From: Streptomyces canus 299MFChir4.1
Lineage (GTDB): Bacteria; Actinomycetota; Actinomycetes; Streptomycetales; Streptomycetaceae
DNA length: 64,000 bases
Direction of reading: 5' to 3'
NCBI RefSeq assembly: GCF_000383615.1
Contig: NZ_KB911585.1
Location: forward strand, 406,939 to 470,938
Shown here piece by piece: positions 25,953 through 34,524 of the stretch. The notes beneath the pieces were generated by a model that did not search any database, was not told where the DNA came from, and was given only the letters and a program-made list of their open reading frames with translations. The position numbers and the translations under genes are program-made. Position 1 is the stretch's first letter; the number at the start of each line of letters is the position of its first letter.

Positions 25953-26765
25953 ATGGACGGCTTCACACTGAAGGCACTCGGCCTGGCCGAGGCTCCTCGC
26001 GATCATCCGCTGCGGTATCCGGGCGCCTGGCCGGCGGACTCCGCTCTGCTCGACGGCGACCGGCTGGTACCCCTTGCCGGGCCGCTGCCCCTGGACCGGT
26101 GGCGGGACGAGGAGCGCGCCCCCGTCCTCGCGGTCGGCTCCAACGCCAGTCCGGGACAACTGCGACACAAGATGGCGGAGTTCGCGATCGCCTCACCGGT
26201 CCCGATGGTGAAGGCACGGGTGACCGGTGTCGACGTGGGCGTCTCCGCACACGTGAGCCGCATGGGATACGTGTCCGCGTCACCTATCGAAGCGCGGTAC
26301 GCGGTACGGGAGTTGTTCGTCATCTGGCTGGACGCCGAGCAGCTCGCGGTGATCGACGCGAGCGAGGGGGTGCCCCTGCCGCACGGCAACTACGGGCGGG
26401 CCTGGCTGCCCGCGCCCGAGGTGCGGGTCGAGCTGCCGGGCGGCGTCACGCTGCCCGGCGTCCACTCCTACGTCAACCGCCACGGCGTCCTGCACGACGG
26501 CACCGGCGCTCCGCGCACCCATCCCGGCCAGCGGGAGCTGCTGACCGAACTCCTCGTGGGGTCGGCCCGGTTGCGGGAGCTGTTCGGCGTCACACCGGAG
26601 GAGTTCGTGGCACGGGCCCGCGCCGACCGGCACCGGTGCGCGGCGGGCACCCGGCTCTTCGCCGACGAGAAGCGGGTCACGGAGTCCGGCCTGGAGCGGT
26701 ACGTGACGGTTCAGCAGACCGGGAGTCCCGGCACCGGCTCGTCGTTGTTCCCGCCCTTGATGTAG
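25953..26765 (+). CDS. Hypothetical protein with an AIG2/GGCT-like motif
   Basis: A 270-residue cytoplasmic protein I do not recognise as a named family. The segment VLAVGSNASPGQLRHKM resembles the nucleotide/peptide-like YGSN loop of gamma-glutamylcyclotransferase-fold proteins, and the following beta-rich region is compatible with that fold, but this is inference. It starts six bases after the lacI stop with no clear ribosome-binding site, implying co-transcription. Its 3' end overlaps the convergent protein-kinase gene by 55 bp, an unusually long overlap. Confidence 0.6.
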   Translation: MDGFTLKALGLAEAPRDHPLRYPGAWPADSALLDGDRLVPLAGPLPLDRWRDEERAPVLAVGSNASPGQLRHKMAEFAIASPVPMVKARVTGVDVGVSAHVSRMGYVSASPIEARYAVRELFVIWLDAEQLAVIDASEGVPLPHGNYGRAWLPAPEVRVELPGGVTLPGVHSYVNRHGVLHDGTGAPRTHPGQRELLTELLVGSARLRELFGVTPEEFVARARADRHRCAAGTRLFADEKRVTESGLERYVTVQQTGSPGTGSSLFPPLM

Positions 26766-28684
26766 ACGTCGCTGACGTAGACACCGGTGTTGCCGCTGTC
26801 GTCGTCCGTCCTCGCCCACCACACGTTGGTCCACCCTCCGGACGTCTCGCGACGGCCCAGGTTCGACTGGCAGTAGAAGTAGTTGGTGCCCGCGTTGAGG
26901 ACACCGGCCTCGGCGCCGGAGGCGGTGTAGGACTTGGCGGTCTTCCACACGGTGCAGTTGTACTTGCCGCCGCCGATGGCGGTGCAGGCCGGGGCCGGTG
27001 CCGGGGTGCTGGGGCCGCCGTCCCCGGTCGTGCCGCCGCCGTTCCCTGAGTCGCTGCCGCCCGCGTCGTCGCCACCCGAGCCACCGCCGGAGGAGTGCGC
27101 CTTGCCGGACGCGGAGGCACGGCTCGTGGGTTTGGCGCTGCCGTCCTTGCCCGGCGTCTCCTTCGCGCTCGGGCTCTTCTCGGCTTCCCCGTCCGTCAGC
27201 GCGGCGCTGCCTGATGTGTCGGCGTCGGTGCGCGCGGAGGCGGAGGAGGAGGCCGACGCACTTGTGCCGGACGCGGTCGGCCGGGCTTCCGCTTCGGCCT
27301 TGCCCGAGTTGTTCATCAAAGTGACGGCCGTGCCGGCCACCGCGAGTACGGCCGCGACGGCGGCGGCGAGCAGGACGCGCCGGTTTCGACGGGGCGTACG
27401 GGAGGGGGCCATGGGGGTCGTGTCGCGAGTCAGCTCGTGGCTGTGCGGCGACGGTCCCGGACGACCGCCTTGAGGAGGGGCGCCGAAGCCCAGCTCCGGC
27501 GAAGCGGCCTGTCCCGCGGCACCGTCCTGGGAAGCGGACCCCACCCACCAGGGCGCCGGGGCCGCGGCCTCGACCTGCCCCGCAGCACCCCCGGCAGGCT
27601 GAACCCGGGCGGGCTGCTGCCCGGCCCCCGCGGTCGGCTCGGCCCCCTCCGTCGCCTGCGATCCGAATTCCGGCTCCGACGCCGGACCGGCAGGGGCAAC
27701 AGGCGCCGCCGGAACGTCGGGGACGGTCTCGGTCTGCCCCGCCGGTCCCGCCGTACCCCGCAAGGTCGTCGTGGGGCTGTCCGCCCCGGCGGCGCCGTCC
27801 GCCACCGCCTGCAGCAGTTCGCGCGCCTCCTCGGCCCCCGGGCGGGCCTCGGGCCGCTTGTCCAGCAGGCGCTGGAGCACGGGGCCGAGGGGCCCGGCAC
27901 GGTGGGATTCGGGGAGCGGTTCGCCGACGATCGCGGTGAGAGTGGAGAACGTCGACGTACGGCGGAACGGCGACGCCCCCTCGATCGCCGCGTACAGCGT
28001 GGCACCGAGGGCCCACACGTCGGAGGCCGGTCCCGGGTCGCCGCCCTGGGCGCGCTCGGGCGCCATGTAGTCCAGGGACCCGACGAGGTGGCCGGTGCGG
28101 GTGAGGCTGGTGGCCGATCCGTCGCCCGGGTCGTCCATGGTGGCGATGCCGAAGTCCGTGAGCAGGACGCGGCCGGAGCGGTCGAGCAGGATGTTGCCGG
28201 GCTTGACGTCCCGGTGCAGTACACCCGCCTTGTGGGCGGCGGCCAGGGCGTCCATGACCTTGGCGCCGATGCCGGCCGCCTCGCGCGGGTCGAGGGTGCC
28301 CTGCTTGCGCAGCACCTGGTCCAGGGAGGGGCCCTCGACCAGCTCCATGACGATCAGCGGGCGGCCGTCGACCTCGGCCACGTCGTGCACCGCGACGACG
28401 CCGGGATGCCGGACCCTGGCCGCGGCACGCGCCTCGCGCTGCATCCGCAGCCGCAAATCCGCGAGTTCGGGACCGTCGGCGTCGGTGTAGGTCCGTAGTT
28501 CCTTGACGGCGACCTCACGGCCGAGGACCTCGTCCACGGCCCGCCAGACCACACCCATACCGCCGCGCCCGAGCTGGGCCACGACACGATAACGCCCGGC
28601 CAGCAGCCGACCGGTCTCGTCGTCCTGGCCTTTTCCTCTGGTCTCCCCCGAAGACAGCGCTGCCCCGTTCCTGTGACACGTCAA
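26711..28684 (-). CDS. Membrane-anchored Ser/Thr protein kinase
   Basis: A ~657-residue PknB-type receptor kinase. The kinase domain (about 31-295) has the glycine loop LGRGGMGVVW, Lys61, HRDVKPGN with Asp159, and DFG at 177-179. A proline/alanine-rich juxtamembrane stretch leads to one transmembrane helix (about 436-456). Outside is a Ser/Thr/Gly-rich spacer and a C-terminal ~90-residue domain (CTAIGGGKYNC to the final VC) with four cysteines; there are no PASTA repeats. The only in-frame start in a sensible place is a TTG at 28684, and no Shine-Dalgarno is visible, so the exact N-terminus is uncertain. A small inverted repeat (28710-28723) lies upstream. Confidence 0.9.
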   Translation of the reverse strand: MTCHRNGAALSSGETRGKGQDDETGRLLAGRYRVVAQLGRGGMGVVWRAVDEVLGREVAVKELRTYTDADGPELADLRLRMQREARAAARVRHPGVVAVHDVAEVDGRPLIVMELVEGPSLDQVLRKQGTLDPREAAGIGAKVMDALAAAHKAGVLHRDVKPGNILLDRSGRVLLTDFGIATMDDPGDGSATSLTRTGHLVGSLDYMAPERAQGGDPGPASDVWALGATLYAAIEGASPFRRTSTFSTLTAIVGEPLPESHRAGPLGPVLQRLLDKRPEARPGAEEARELLQAVADGAAGADSPTTTLRGTAGPAGQTETVPDVPAAPVAPAGPASEPEFGSQATEGAEPTAGAGQQPARVQPAGGAAGQVEAAAPAPWWVGSASQDGAAGQAASPELGFGAPPQGGRPGPSPHSHELTRDTTPMAPSRTPRRNRRVLLAAAVAAVLAVAGTAVTLMNNSGKAEAEARPTASGTSASASSSASARTDADTSGSAALTDGEAEKSPSAKETPGKDGSAKPTSRASASGKAHSSGGGSGGDDAGGSDSGNGGGTTGDGGPSTPAPAPACTAIGGGKYNCTVWKTAKSYTASGAEAGVLNAGTNYFYCQSNLGRRETSGGWTNVWWARTDDDSGNTGVYVSDVYIKGGNNDEPVPGLPVC

Positions 28685-28819
28685 TGCGTGCGGTACAGAC
28701 TACGGGGCAGGAGTGACGACTCCAGCCGGTGGTTGCGACTGTGACAGGGCCGCTACGTCTTCCGCCACTTCGTGGAGACGATCCCGTGGAGACGTTTCGT
28801 GAAGGCTGTCCCGCGGAGG

Positions 28820-30124
28820 CTATTTCGCGGAGGCGGTCAGATCACCGCGCCGGGGCGCCGCGTAGCCCTCCAGGTCGGCCCGGGTCAGGCCGGTCAGCCG
28901 CGCGACCTCACCGATGTCCAGGGCGCCGCAGTCGAGACCGCGCAGCAGATAGCCGCTGAGCGCCTTGGCGGTGGCGGGCTCGTCCATGACGTCGCCGCCG
29001 GCCCGGTTGGCGTACCGGGCGAGACGGTCGGCGGCCTGCTCGAAGCCCTCGCGGTAGAAGGCGAACACGGCCGCGTAGCGGGTGGGGAGGTGGCCGGGGT
29101 GCATGTCCCAGCCCTGGTAGTAGGCGCGGGCCAGGGCCCGGCGCGTCAGGCCGTAGTGCAGCCGCCAGGCGTCGTGGACCTTGGCCGTGGGCCCGACCGG
29201 CAGGACGTTCGTGGAGCCGTCCGAGACCCGTACGCCGGTGCCCGCGGCCGCGACCTGCATGATCGCCTTGGCGTGGTCGGCCGCGGGGTGGTCGCTGGCC
29301 TGGTAGGCGGCGGAGACGCCGAGGCAGGCGCTGTAGTCGAAGGTGCCGTAGTGCAGTCCGGTGGCGCGGCCCTCGGCGGCCTGGATCATGCGGGCGACGG
29401 TGGCGGTGCCGTCGGTGGCCAGGATGGACTGGCTGGTCTCGATCTGGATCTCGAACCCGAGCCGGCCGGAGTCCAGGCCGTGGGTCTTCTCGAAGGCCTC
29501 CAGGAGCCGGGCGAACGCGGTGACCTGCTCGGCGTAGGTCACCTTCGGCAGGGTCAGCACCAGCCCCTCGGGCAGGCCGCCGGCGGCCATCAGACCGGTG
29601 AGGAAGACGTCGAGGGTCCGGATGCCCCGGTCGCGGACCGCCGCCTCCATGCACTTCACGCGGATGCCCATGTACGGCGCCGCCGTGCCGTTCCTGTACG
29701 CCTCGGCGATCAGCCGGGCCGCGCGGGCCGCCGTCTCGTCCTCCTCGGCGTCCGGGCGCGGGCCGTAGCCGTCCTCGAAGTCGACGCGCAGGTCCTCGAT
29801 CGGCTCGTGCTCCAGTTTGGCCCGCACGCGCGCGTGGACGGGCTCGGCGAGTTCGTCGGACAGCCCGAGGACGGCGGCGAAGGACGCGGCGTCCGGGGCG
29901 TGGGTGTCGAGGGCCGCGAGGGCCTTCTCGCCCCAGGAGCGGACGGTGTCGGCGGTGAAGACGTCACCGGGGACGTAGACGGTGTGCACGGGCTGGCGGG
30001 TGCCGGGGTCTCCGGGGTAGCGGCGCTCCAGTTCGGCGTCGACCGGCGCGAGGGAGGCGCTGATCTCCTCGCTGACGGCTCCCGCGAGGCTTGTCGCCAC
30101 CTGCTCCTGCTGGCCCTGACCCAT
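28820..30124 (-). CDS. DUF6986-type aldolase (HpcH/HpaI-CitE-like)
   Basis: A 434-residue protein related to the HpcH/HpaI/CitE aldolase-lyase fold, matching my recollection of the actinobacterial DUF6986 group. Metal-ligand-like acidic residues occur in EDLRVDFEDGYG, GFEIQIETSQS and GLHYGTFDYSA, as in the CitE/malyl-CoA lyase barrels. Some homologues lie near ureide or glyoxylate genes, suggesting a carbon-carbon lyase in purine or C2 metabolism, but neighbours here do not show this. A clear AGGAGGG precedes the ATG. A double inverted repeat 17 bases upstream is probably its operator. Confidence 0.75.
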   Translation of the reverse strand: MGQGQQEQVATSLAGAVSEEISASLAPVDAELERRYPGDPGTRQPVHTVYVPGDVFTADTVRSWGEKALAALDTHAPDAASFAAVLGLSDELAEPVHARVRAKLEHEPIEDLRVDFEDGYGPRPDAEEDETAARAARLIAEAYRNGTAAPYMGIRVKCMEAAVRDRGIRTLDVFLTGLMAAGGLPEGLVLTLPKVTYAEQVTAFARLLEAFEKTHGLDSGRLGFEIQIETSQSILATDGTATVARMIQAAEGRATGLHYGTFDYSACLGVSAAYQASDHPAADHAKAIMQVAAAGTGVRVSDGSTNVLPVGPTAKVHDAWRLHYGLTRRALARAYYQGWDMHPGHLPTRYAAVFAFYREGFEQAADRLARYANRAGGDVMDEPATAKALSGYLLRGLDCGALDIGEVARLTGLTRADLEGYAAPRRGDLTASAK

Positions 30125-30140
30125 CCCACACCCTCCTGTT

Positions 30141-30173
30141 TTCCGCTCTACGGAATCAACAATCCGTAGAGCG
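30141..30173. promoter_or_regulatory. Nested inverted repeats upstream of the DUF6986-type gene
   Basis: TTCCG-CTCTA-CGGAA (30141-30155) is a palindrome by itself. The larger pair CGCTCTACGGA (30144-30154) and TCCGTAGAGCG (30163-30173) is a perfect 11-bp inverted repeat, so a diverged second palindrome is present in opposite orientation. Two adjacent sites of this size suit a dimer-of-dimers regulator such as an IclR protein (inference). Confidence 0.65.
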
Positions 30174-30315
30174 AAGTTATCCGCGAAGCCTCCCGAGGGT
30201 CAACACCCCGTCCACAGCATGAGCCGTCGCGTTCACGCAAGGTGCCGAGATCCCCTACGCCGTCTACCGCACACCGGCTCGACCATTCATCCTGTCCCGT
30301 CGGGAGGGAAACAAC

Positions 30316-31209
30316 ATGTCGGACACCCACAGAATGACGCGTCGCATGGGCCTCAGAACCGCCGTGGCCGCCGCCTTCACCGTGCCGCTGATGGGCACGC
30401 TGCCGGCCTCCGCCGCCAAGCCGAACCACCGCCGACTCGATGTCATGACGTTCAATCTGCGTTTCGCCAGTACCTCCGAACCCAACAGCTGGACGGTCCG
30501 CCGCCCGGTGATGCGCCAACTCCTGCGCCAGGAGGCACCCACCGTGATGGGCACCCAGGAGGGCCTCTACCAGCAGCTGCTCGACATCCACTCCGACCTG
30601 GGAACGCACTACGACTGGATCGGCACCGGCCGTGAGGGCGGCAGCCACGACGAGTCCACGGCGGTCTTCTACGACACCCGGCGTCTGGCCCCCGTCGAGC
30701 ACGACACGCTCTGGCTCTCCGACACTCCCCGGGTCATCGGCTCGAACACCTGGGGCGCCGCGCTCCCCCGGATCGTCACCTGGGTCCGCTTCCGCGACCT
30801 GGCAGCCGGCGGACGGGAGTTCTACGTCCTCAACACCCACTTCGACCATGTGGGGCAGTACGCGCGCGAGCGTTCGGCACAGTTTCTCGGGGAGAGGATC
30901 GCCGAGTTCGACCGCACGTCACCGGTCCTCGTGACCGGCGACTTCAACGCCGAGGCCCACGACAACCGGGCGTACGACATCCTGCTCGCGACGGGACTCG
31001 TCGACACCTGGGACGCGGCCGCCGAACGCAGCAGGCTGTACGCCACCTTCCACGGCTACAAACCCCTCACCCCCGACGGTGACCGCATCGACTGGATCCT
31101 CGCCGCCCCGGGCACGACCGTGCACCGGGCCGTCATCAACACCTTCGCGATGAACGGGCAGTTCCCGAGCGACCACCTGCCGGTGCAGGCCACGCTGACC
31201 CTGGGATGA
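30316..31209 (+). CDS. Secreted endonuclease/exonuclease/phosphatase (EEP) family hydrolase
   Basis: A 297-residue secreted metal-dependent hydrolase. The twin-arginine leader (TRRMGLRTAVAAAFTV) ends near SAAKPN at residue 35. EEP motifs follow in order: VMTFNLRF, GTQEG (metal-binding Glu), LNTHFDHVG, VTGDFNAE, and the final SDHLPV histidine pair. Family members include DNases, sphingomyelinases and phosphodiesterases; the secreted single-domain type is usually a nuclease or phosphodiesterase, unresolved here. GGGAGGG precedes the ATG. It may scavenge phosphate or nucleotides, but no phosphate-box repeats are evident upstream. Confidence 0.88.
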   Translation: MSDTHRMTRRMGLRTAVAAAFTVPLMGTLPASAAKPNHRRLDVMTFNLRFASTSEPNSWTVRRPVMRQLLRQEAPTVMGTQEGLYQQLLDIHSDLGTHYDWIGTGREGGSHDESTAVFYDTRRLAPVEHDTLWLSDTPRVIGSNTWGAALPRIVTWVRFRDLAAGGREFYVLNTHFDHVGQYARERSAQFLGERIAEFDRTSPVLVTGDFNAEAHDNRAYDILLATGLVDTWDAAAERSRLYATFHGYKPLTPDGDRIDWILAAPGTTVHRAVINTFAMNGQFPSDHLPVQATLTLG

Positions 31210-31212
31210 GCC

Positions 31213-31250
31213 GAGGCCCCCGCGACCGCGTCGGCGGTCACGGGGGCCTC
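31213..31250. terminator. Bidirectional hairpin terminator
   Basis: 17-bp arms (31213-31229 and 31234-31250) with a single mismatch and a 4-base loop lie between the convergent EEP hydrolase and etfA genes. Confidence 0.8.
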
Positions 31251-31267
31251 GTACGCCCGGATCGGGA

Positions 31268-32230
31268 TCAGCCCTTGCGGGTCTTGATCTCCTCGGTGAG
31301 GGCGGGGACCACGTCGAAGAGGTCGCCGACGACGCCGTAGTCGACGAGGTCGAAGATCGGGGCCTCGGCGTCCTTGTTGACCGCCACGATCGTCTTCGAG
31401 GTCTGCATGCCCGCGCGGTGCTGGATCGCGCCGGAGATGCCGTTGGCGATGTACAGCTGCGGCGAGACCGACTTGCCGGTCTGGCCGACCTGGTTGGTGT
31501 GCGGGTACCAGCCGGCGTCCACCGCGGCACGCGAGGCACCGACGGCCGCACCGAGGGAGTCGGCGAGGGCCTCGATGATCGCGAAGTTCTCGGAGCCGTT
31601 GACGCCGCGGCCGCCGGAGACCACGATCGCGGCCTCGGTCAGCTCCGGACGCCCGGTCGACTCGCGCGGGGTACGGCCGGTCACCTTGGTGCCGGTGGCC
31701 TGCGCGGAGAAGGTCACGCTCAGCTCCGAGACCGCGGCGTCGGCCGGGGCGGCCTCGACGGCGGCGGAGTTGGGCTTCACCGTGATGACCGGGGTGCCCT
31801 TGGAGACCCGGGACTTGGTGGTGAAGGAGGCGGCGAACACCGACTGGGTGGCCACCGGGCCCTCGTCGCCGGCCTCCAGGTCGACGGCGTCGGTGATGAT
31901 GCCGGAGCCGATGCGCAGCGCCAGACGGGCGGCGATCTCCTTGCCCTCGGCGGAGGACGGGACCAGCACGGCGGCCGGGGAGATGGCCTCGACGGCCGCC
32001 TGGAGGGCGTCGACCTTGGGTACGACGAGGTAGTCGGCGTACTCGGAGGCGTCGTGGGTGAGGACCTTGACGGCGCCGTGCTCGCCCAGGACGGCGGCGG
32101 TGTCGGCGGCACCGGCACCGAGCGCGACGGCGACGGGCTCGCCGATACGGCGGGCCAGGGTCAGCAGCTCCAGGGTGGGCTTGCGGACGGCACCGTCCAC
32201 GTGGTCGACGTAGACGAGAACTTCAGCCAT
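31268..32230 (-). CDS. etfA: Electron transfer flavoprotein subunit alpha
   Basis: A 320-residue ETF alpha subunit. The C-terminal FAD-binding signature LYIANGISGAIQHRAGM is exact for the family, followed by IVAVNKDAEAPIFDLVDYGVVGDLF. With EtfB it forms the FAD/AMP heterodimer that carries electrons from acyl-CoA and related dehydrogenases to the respiratory chain. It lies 72 bp downstream of etfB on the same strand. The two are the standard etfBA operon. Confidence 0.97.
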   Translation of the reverse strand: MAEVLVYVDHVDGAVRKPTLELLTLARRIGEPVAVALGAGAADTAAVLGEHGAVKVLTHDASEYADYLVVPKVDALQAAVEAISPAAVLVPSSAEGKEIAARLALRIGSGIITDAVDLEAGDEGPVATQSVFAASFTTKSRVSKGTPVITVKPNSAAVEAAPADAAVSELSVTFSAQATGTKVTGRTPRESTGRPELTEAAIVVSGGRGVNGSENFAIIEALADSLGAAVGASRAAVDAGWYPHTNQVGQTGKSVSPQLYIANGISGAIQHRAGMQTSKTIVAVNKDAEAPIFDLVDYGVVGDLFDVVPALTEEIKTRKG

Positions 32231-32302
32231 GGGAATGCTCTCCTGCGGATTGCGAAGGCTTAAGGGGCGGTAAGGGGGTGAGCCTCGGCGGGCCAGTGAC
32301 CC

Positions 32303-33091
32303 TTAGATGAACTTCTGGCTCGCGAGGAACTCGGCGAGCTGCTTGCCGCCCTCGCCCTCGTCCTTGACGATCGTGCCGGCCGTGCGGGCCGGACGCTGCG
32401 CGGCAGAGTCGACCGTCGTGTAGGAGCCCTCCAGGCCGACCTGTCCGGCCTCCAGGTCCAGGTCGGACAGGTCCCAGGACTCCACCGGCTTCTTCTTGGC
32501 CGCCATGATGCCCTTGAAGGAGGGGTAACGCGCCTCGCCCGACTGGTCGGTGACCGAGACCACGGCCGGGAGGGAGGCCTCCAGCTGCTCCGAGGCGGCG
32601 TCGCCGTCACGGCGGCCCTTGACGGTGCCGTCCTCGACGGAGACCTCGGAGAGCAGCGTGATCTGCGGGACGCCCAGGCGCTCGGCCAGCAGGGCCGGGA
32701 CGACGCCCATGGTGCCGTCGGTGGAGGCCAGGCCCGAGATCACCAGGTCGTAACCGGCCTTCTCGATGGCCTTGGCAAGGACCAGGGAGGTGCCGATGAC
32801 GTCGGTGCCGTGCAGGTCGTCGTCCTCGACGTGGACGGCCTTGTCGGCGCCCATGGACAGCGCCTTGCGGAGCGCGTCCTTGGCGTCCTCGGGGCCGACG
32901 GTCAGGACCGTGACCTCGACGTCGTCGTCGGAGTTCTCGGAGATCTGCAGCGCCTGCTCGACCGCGTACTCGTCGAGCTCGGAGAGCAGACCGTCCACGT
33001 CGTCCCGGTCGACGGTCAGGTCATCGGCGAAGTGCCGGTCGCCGGTGGCGTCGGGCACGTACTTCACAGTGACAACGATCCTCAAGCTCAC
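32303..33091 (-). CDS. etfB: Electron transfer flavoprotein subunit beta
   Basis: A 262-residue ETF beta subunit. It begins MSLRIVVTVKYVPDATG, has the nucleotide-binding region DLVISGLASTDGTMGVVPALL, and the recognition-loop segment EASLPAVVSVTDQ. It is the first gene of etfBA. The upstream region (33092-33317) includes a TetR-type palindrome at 33199-33212, consistent with control by a fatty-acid or acyl-CoA responsive repressor, though that repressor is not in this window. Confidence 0.97.
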   Translation of the reverse strand: MSLRIVVTVKYVPDATGDRHFADDLTVDRDDVDGLLSELDEYAVEQALQISENSDDDVEVTVLTVGPEDAKDALRKALSMGADKAVHVEDDDLHGTDVIGTSLVLAKAIEKAGYDLVISGLASTDGTMGVVPALLAERLGVPQITLLSEVSVEDGTVKGRRDGDAASEQLEASLPAVVSVTDQSGEARYPSFKGIMAAKKKPVESWDLSDLDLEAGQVGLEGSYTTVDSAAQRPARTAGTIVKDEGEGGKQLAEFLASQKFI

Positions 33092-33198
33092 GCCGGCTCT
33101 CCTACTGCATCGTCATTTTTCGGCTGCCTCTTGCAGGCAGCATAGGCGCCCCAAGCGGCCGATCCCGGTCGGGGCGGGCTGTGCTCCGACCGAAATAT

Positions 33199-33212
33199 TA
33201 CTCACCAGTACA
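33199..33212. promoter_or_regulatory. Palindrome in the etfBA promoter region
   Basis: TACT-CACC-AGTA (33200-33211, flanked by T and C) lies about 110 bp upstream of etfB. The TACT-N4-AGTA symmetry resembles sites of TetR regulators of acyl-CoA metabolism in actinobacteria; which protein binds is inference. Confidence 0.45.
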
Positions 33213-33317
33213 TCCAGCATGTGCCCGCTAAGCAAGCGCTTTGAACTGTGACCTTCGCAACGCAGCGTAATCGGAACTCGACGGCCCCGCAGCACGGCGG
33301 AAGCGTCACTGAGCCGA

Positions 33318-33827
33318 TCAGTCGCGCAGGCCGTTGAACCGGCCCTGGTGGTAGAGCAGCGGCCGGCCGGCGCCGGCCGGGTCTCCGAGCCGTACCTCGG
33401 CCAGCACGATGCGGTGATCACCGGCGGGCACGCGCGCGTGGACCCGGCACACCAGCCAGGCCAGTACGCCGTCGAGGACGGGGACGCCTTCGGGCCCCTC
33501 GCGCCAGGCGGTGGGCACGCCGAAACGGTCGGCGCCGCTGCGGGCGAAGGTGGCCGCCAGCTCCTCCTGGTGCTCGCCGAGTATGTGCACGCCGACGTGG
33601 TCGGCCCGGGATATCGCGGGCCAGCTGGAGGCGCCGGTCCCGATCCCGAAGGACAGCATCGGGGGTTCGGCGGAGACCGAGGCGAGCGAGGTGGCGGTGA
33701 AGCCGACGGGGCCGGCGTCACTGTTCGCTGTGATCACCGCGACTCCCGCCGCATGCCGCCGGAAGACGGAGCGCAGGAGGTCGGGAGAGGCGAGCCGGGG
33801 GCTGCCGAGGTCGGACGTGGCCGTCAT
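33318..33827 (-). CDS. Flavin reductase family protein
   Basis: A 169-residue split-barrel flavoprotein. The family pattern FRRHAAGVAVITANSD, GFTATSLASVSAEPPMLSF and the GDHRIVLAEV beta strand are present. It reduces FMN or FAD with NAD(P)H, normally for a two-component monooxygenase; no oxygenase is nearby. I start at ATG 33827, with AAGGAAC seven bases upstream; the in-frame start at 33875 is weaker. It is separated from etfBA by about 225 bp. Confidence 0.9.
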   Translation of the reverse strand: MTATSDLGSPRLASPDLLRSVFRRHAAGVAVITANSDAGPVGFTATSLASVSAEPPMLSFGIGTGASSWPAISRADHVGVHILGEHQEELAATFARSGADRFGVPTAWREGPEGVPVLDGVLAWLVCRVHARVPAGDHRIVLAEVRLGDPAGAGRPLLYHQGRFNGLRD

Positions 33828-34035
33828 GCGGTGTTCCTTCTGCGAGGAGTGTCGAGCCGGACCGTGACTGCTCAACAGACCGGACAGCGCGCGCTCGCGG
33901 TGCGGGCGAGGTCGACGTGGACCCGCCCGAACAGAAGGAGTTCCGTAGGCATACGGTCAGGCTGACGATAGGTGTGGTGCGCAGTCAAGTGGGTTCCGGC
34001 ATATGGGAGATGCGTCACCATGCGGGCACCCGGTG

Positions 34036-34449
34036 TCACACCGCCTCACCGATCGCCGCGATGACGTCCGCCTTGCGCGGCTGGCCGGTGGCCCGCCGTA
34101 CGACCCTTCCCTCGGCGTCGAGGACCAGCACGGTCGGCGTCTTGAGGATGTCGAGCGCACGGACCAGGTCGAGGTTCTGCTCGGCGTCGATCTCGACATG
34201 GGCCACGCCCGGGACCAGGCCGGCGACCTCACCGAGCACCCGCCGGGTCGCCCGGCAGGGCGCGCAGAAGGCGCTGGAGAACTGGACGAGCGTGGCGCGC
34301 TCACCGAGGTCCTCGCCCAACTCGGCCGCCCCGAGCCTCTTGCCGTCGTCGCGCCCGCGCACCCGAACTCTCCCGCTCCGCCGCCGTTGCAGCACTCCGT
34401 AGGCACTCGCCGCCGCGAGCACCGCCACGCACACCACCAGTCCAGTCAT
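34036..34449 (-). CDS. Membrane-anchored thioredoxin-like protein
   Basis: About 137 residues: an N-terminal transmembrane anchor (MTGLVVCVAVLAAASAYGVL), a short basic linker, and a thioredoxin fold with active site FCAPCRA and the cis-proline segment KTPTVLVLD. It probably faces outward and passes reducing equivalents to exported proteins. An ATG at 34464 in the same frame is an alternative start. It is divergent from a DUF4395 membrane gene, and a perfect 9-bp inverted repeat lies symmetrically between the two. Confidence 0.87.
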   Translation of the reverse strand: MTGLVVCVAVLAAASAYGVLQRRRSGRVRVRGRDDGKRLGAAELGEDLGERATLVQFSSAFCAPCRATRRVLGEVAGLVPGVAHVEIDAEQNLDLVRALDILKTPTVLVLDAEGRVVRRATGQPRKADVIAAIGEAV

Positions 34450-34457
34450 CACCCGCA

Positions 34458-34520
34458 CAAGCATTCACGAGACTGCAAAGATTCCCGACTCCCCCCGGTC
34501 TTTCCGTTGCGGAATGCTTG
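34458..34520. promoter_or_regulatory. Symmetric 9-bp inverted repeat in a divergent promoter
   Basis: CAAGCATTC (34458-34466) and GAATGCTTG (34512-34520) are exact complements 45 bp apart. Each arm therefore reads GAATGCTTG just upstream of one of the divergent starts, followed by 4 bases before the DUF4395 ATG and 8 before the thioredoxin ATG. They could be twin -10 elements (AATGCT) for leaderless messages, operator halves, or both. Confidence 0.6.
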
Positions 34521-34524
34521 ATTC

